Below the pieces are notes generated by a model. It worked only from the letters and a program-made list of their open reading frames with translations. It had not been told where the DNA came from and made no database searches. A DNA stretch of 64,000 bases. Source: an uncultured Bacteroides sp. GTDB lineage: Bacteria > Bacteroidota > Bacteroidia > Bacteroidales > Bacteroidaceae. The DNA lies in NCBI GenBank assembly GCA_900766005.1, contig CAAFTU010000109.1:1-64000 (forward strand), written 5' to 3'. This document shows, piece after piece, positions 61,569 to 64,000 of this stretch. Position 1 is the stretch's first letter. Each line of letters starts with the position of its first letter. The translations under genes were made by a program, and so were the position numbers.

Positions 61569-64000
61569 TTATCGTCGGGGCACTGTGAAATAAACAGTAA
61601 ACCCGCCTTCGGCAGCCGGCTCGGCATTGATACGACAGCCCCTGCGTCCGGCAAATTCATCATGATCCCGAATAATCTGTTTGCAAATTAAATATTCCGT
61701 TCCGCTCAACACACCTTTCTCTCCAGCCGTCATACGGACCAGATTAGGGTAAAACAGCTGATGCAATTCGTCTGCACTCTTTTCACGCCGGCGATCGGTA
61801 AAAGAAAAACGAACGTAGTCTTGTTCCGGAAAAGCCTGCAAGTGCAGCACACCCTCCTCGCGCAGAGTCAAAGCTTCATCGATGAGGTTCTCCAGCAGAA
61901 AGCGCAGCTGATTGACATCGCCCACCACCCGGGCATCTGCCGGCTCCATCTGAAGCACAATCTTTTCCGGCCGGTTCCTGGTTGCTTTTTTAAAATACTT
62001 TCCTGCCGATTCAAAAAGTTCCTGAACCGGGATGACCGTCCGCCGGAATGTCACTTCCTCCAACTGACGGGAAGCACATGAACTCAGAATCGTAAAAATA
62101 CCCTTGTAATACTCTATCAGTTCAATCATCGCATTGACCGCCTCCAATTCCTCTTCCGCAGTGAGTGCCTGCGTGGTCAGACGCCCCACAATCTGTTTGA
62201 TTTTATTCGGATAATACAGCGTTTCGTGCTTGATGGTGGAAAGGCAATTATCGAGCACCATATTTTGTACATGCAGCATGCTGTCTTCCCAGGAGGCTCT
62301 ACGGGCCTCCTCATGTGCCGACTCAATGTCTCGATACTGCGTAGCCATTTTCATCACCGCATTAAACACAACAATGGCCACATAACGGGCCACCAGTTCA
62401 AACAGCAGCCGATCGGTAATCTGCTCAGACTCTCCCCGGCGTTCCAGATAAAGCACACCGACACACCGGTGCTCATGGGCCACTTCCACTTTCAGCGGAA
62501 TGGCCAGAAAAGGATGCTGAACGAGAAACTCTTCCGAATCAAAACTTTGCTGCACCATATCAGGCATCGGCTGCTCCGGATACGAAGCATACTCCAGCGA
62601 ACGGGCAGCCTCATTGTATACGGCAATGCCCATCCGGTCGACACCAAGCAATTCATCCACTGCACTGAATGCCGCACACACAATCTGTCTGGGAATCTCC
62701 TTCAGCGTGTTTTCTTCCTTTTGCAGCGCTTCTTCATCTTCTTTTTCCTGCGGTCTTAGAAGAGAGGCTGCAAACACTTTCTGATTAATATCAAGCACCT
62801 GCTCCAGATTAAGCCGGTTCAGCATCCTTTTGCGCATATACAGAAAATAGTAGCCAACCAGCAAGACGAACAACAGGACAAAACACAGAATAATACCAAT
62901 CGTCTTGTTGATATTAGACCGCTCCAACTGGCGGCAGTAGGTTTCTAGTGTCTTATCTTCTCCTTGCAGTTTATACAAATCAGTAAATGCCGCATTGTTG
63001 TAATCATACCCTTCCAGCTGCTTCAAAGCCAGGAAGGCCACTGCAGCCTCATTTCGGATATCCAATATAACGTGATAATCCGTATCAAAAAGCTCATTCC
63101 ACCACCCGATTTCGGCAGGCACGCCCTCCCCGACCAGCTTCATCTCATGATGCGGCTGCGGGCTGATCGAATAGAGTTCATAATGCTCGTTGAGCAGTTT
63201 CATAGCCGAATCCACATATTGCAATGCCTGTTCGTAATTCTCATCCACATTAGCAAAATAAGCATCATTGGCAAGGTCAGATGCCGCATCCAGCAAATCC
63301 TCATACGAAGAATCGGGCATCAAAACCAGTGACTCCTCCAGCGCCTCACCGGCAGACGAAGCAGAAGGAGTGCAGGAACTAAGCCCCCAGGGAAGCAATG
63401 CAGCCAGCAGCACCGTCATCACTTTCCTCACTCCCAATGGCAGGCGGAAATAAAAACGACTTCCTTTGCCCAACTCACTTTCAACAGAGAAGGTGCAGAC
63501 ATGAAACAGCGCATTGGTCTTCTTGTATTTCTCGATAATACCCTTGCAATTCATCAATCCGAAGCCGCTGCCCTTGTTTTTTTTCAAATCTTCCAGGTCG
63601 TCCGCATTCTTCATGCCAATCTGACTGGAATCATACACTTTTTCATCCATCATCTGCGACACATCCTCCTTGGAAATTCCGCGGCCGTTGTCTTCCACAG
63701 AAATCTCCACATAACTGTCGGCAGAGCGGGCATAAACCTTTACCCATCCGCCTTCCGGAGTATATTTACGGGCATTCTCGGCCAGCGTATTAATCATGAA
63801 AAGCGTCAGTGCCCGGTCGGCCTTCACACACACATCGGTAGGTTCTACCTCCAGCAGCTGCTTCTTCATTTCAAACGAACGTCGTCCCTTGCTCAGCAAA
63901 TCAAAAAGTTCGTTCAAGGCAAATGTCTCGATATTCAAACTCAACGTGCCCTGTTTCATCTTAATCCACAGCGCCAATATATCATTGTATTCATTGATGG
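61569..64000 (-). CDS. Large sensor histidine kinase, partial, two kinase modules in one chain
   Basis: The frame is open from the stop at 61569 to the right edge (over 800 residues visible, start missing). Order in the protein: a HATPase (NTLAENARKYTPEGG, DNGRGIS, GSGFGLMNCKGIIEK), then a membrane/lipobox-like segment (MTVLLAALLPWGLSSC), an extracytoplasmic region of about 150 aa, another helix (IIGILCF-type, about FVLLFVLLVGYYFLYM), a GAF-like region, a DHp-like stretch (CLSTIKHETLYYPNKIKQIV) and a degenerate ATPase. This resembles the Bacteroidales DUF5112/DUF5113 sensor kinases. Partner: the response regulator 32 nt downstream. Confidence 0.82.
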   Translation of the reverse strand, partial: INEYNDILALWIKMKQGTLSLNIETFALNELFDLLSKGRRSFEMKKQLLEVEPTDVCVKADRALTLFMINTLAENARKYTPEGGWVKVYARSADSYVEISVEDNGRGISKEDVSQMMDEKVYDSSQIGMKNADDLEDLKKNKGSGFGLMNCKGIIEKYKKTNALFHVCTFSVESELGKGSRFYFRLPLGVRKVMTVLLAALLPWGLSSCTPSASSAGEALEESLVLMPDSSYEDLLDAASDLANDAYFANVDENYEQALQYVDSAMKLLNEHYELYSISPQPHHEMKLVGEGVPAEIGWWNELFDTDYHVILDIRNEAAVAFLALKQLEGYDYNNAAFTDLYKLQGEDKTLETYCRQLERSNINKTIGIILCFVLLFVLLVGYYFLYMRKRMLNRLNLEQVLDINQKVFAASLLRPQEKEDEEALQKEENTLKEIPRQIVCAAFSAVDELLGVDRMGIAVYNEAARSLEYASYPEQPMPDMVQQSFDSEEFLVQHPFLAIPLKVEVAHEHRCVGVLYLERRGESEQITDRLLFELVARYVAIVVFNAVMKMATQYRDIESAHEEARRASWEDSMLHVQNMVLDNCLSTIKHETLYYPNKIKQIVGRLTTQALTAEEELEAVNAMIELIEYYKGIFTILSSCASRQLEEVTFRRTVIPVQELFESAGKYFKKATRNRPEKIVLQMEPADARVVGDVNQLRFLLENLIDEALTLREEGVLHLQAFPEQDYVRFSFTDRRREKSADELHQLFYPNLVRMTAGEKGVLSGTEYLICKQIIRDHDEFAGRRGCRINAEPAAEGGFTVYFTVPRR

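Overview
The window looks like a chromosomal segment of a gut Bacteroidales species, most likely Bacteroides or Phocaeicola. The evidence is a SusC/SusD polysaccharide utilisation locus, a hybrid two-component regulator, LL-diaminopimelate aminotransferase (dapL), a type III glutamine synthetase (as a wreck), lipoproteins with acidic residues after the lipobox cysteine, and many promoters with the Bacteroides -7 element TAnnTTTG. All names come from reading the sequence; no database search was run.

Layout. 0.4-2.5 kb: dapF-dapL (lysine and peptidoglycan precursor). 2.5-3.9 kb: a broken glnN whose middle is replaced by two 5'-truncated foreign genes. 4.1-4.6 kb: an Lrp-type regulator. 5.5-22.2 kb: a complete fructan/fructose locus. 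One arm (minus strand) is susC-susD-susE-like-GH32 lipoprotein, then GH32-MFS from a second promoter. The divergent arm is MFS-fructokinase, followed by a hybrid sensor/regulator. Three promoters of this locus share one architecture at identical spacing. 22.5-34.8 kb: mostly housekeeping or transport genes (acyltransferase-like membrane protein, tRNA-Asp, aminotransferase, GNAT, recR, sodium/solute symporter, engB, DUF4923, DUF1573, OPT transporter, DUF1460 amidase-like, lipB). 34.9-39.1 kb: envelope proteins and an AraC regulator. 39.1-40.9 kb: a gene-free, repeat-rich stretch containing a 465-bp element with long inverted termini built from GTTAC pentamers. 40.9-42.7 kb: a P1B-type metal ATPase that appears to lack its actuator domain. 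42.9-53.8 kb: DUF3298 lipoprotein, rsmG, a metallo-hydrolase, gcvP, nitroreductase, a solitary HpaII-family restriction-endonuclease-like gene, an IMPACT-family protein, pabC/pabB and a TPR protein. 54.0-64.0 kb: a GH27 remnant, a MATE pump, a cysteine-rich DUF5714 / ArsC / radical-SAM cluster, a CAT-like acetyltransferase, tRNA-Arg, and an AbgT transporter overlapping a response regulator next to a large, partly visible histidine kinase.

How parts work together. The fructan locus would bind and cut fructan at the surface (SusC/D, SusE-like, lipoprotein GH32), finish it in the periplasm (second GH32), import fructose (two MFS paralogues) and phosphorylate it (fructokinase), with the hybrid regulator sensing sugar in the periplasm. 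The best candidates for something undescribed are the DUF5714-ArsC-radical SAM cluster, the shared 46-nt promoter module of the fructan locus, the GTTAC inverted-repeat element, and the large number of short degenerate tandem repeats between genes. One of those arrays copies the last codons and stop of the AraC gene three times. Several genes are clearly decaying (glnN, GH27) or structurally compromised (metal ATPase).
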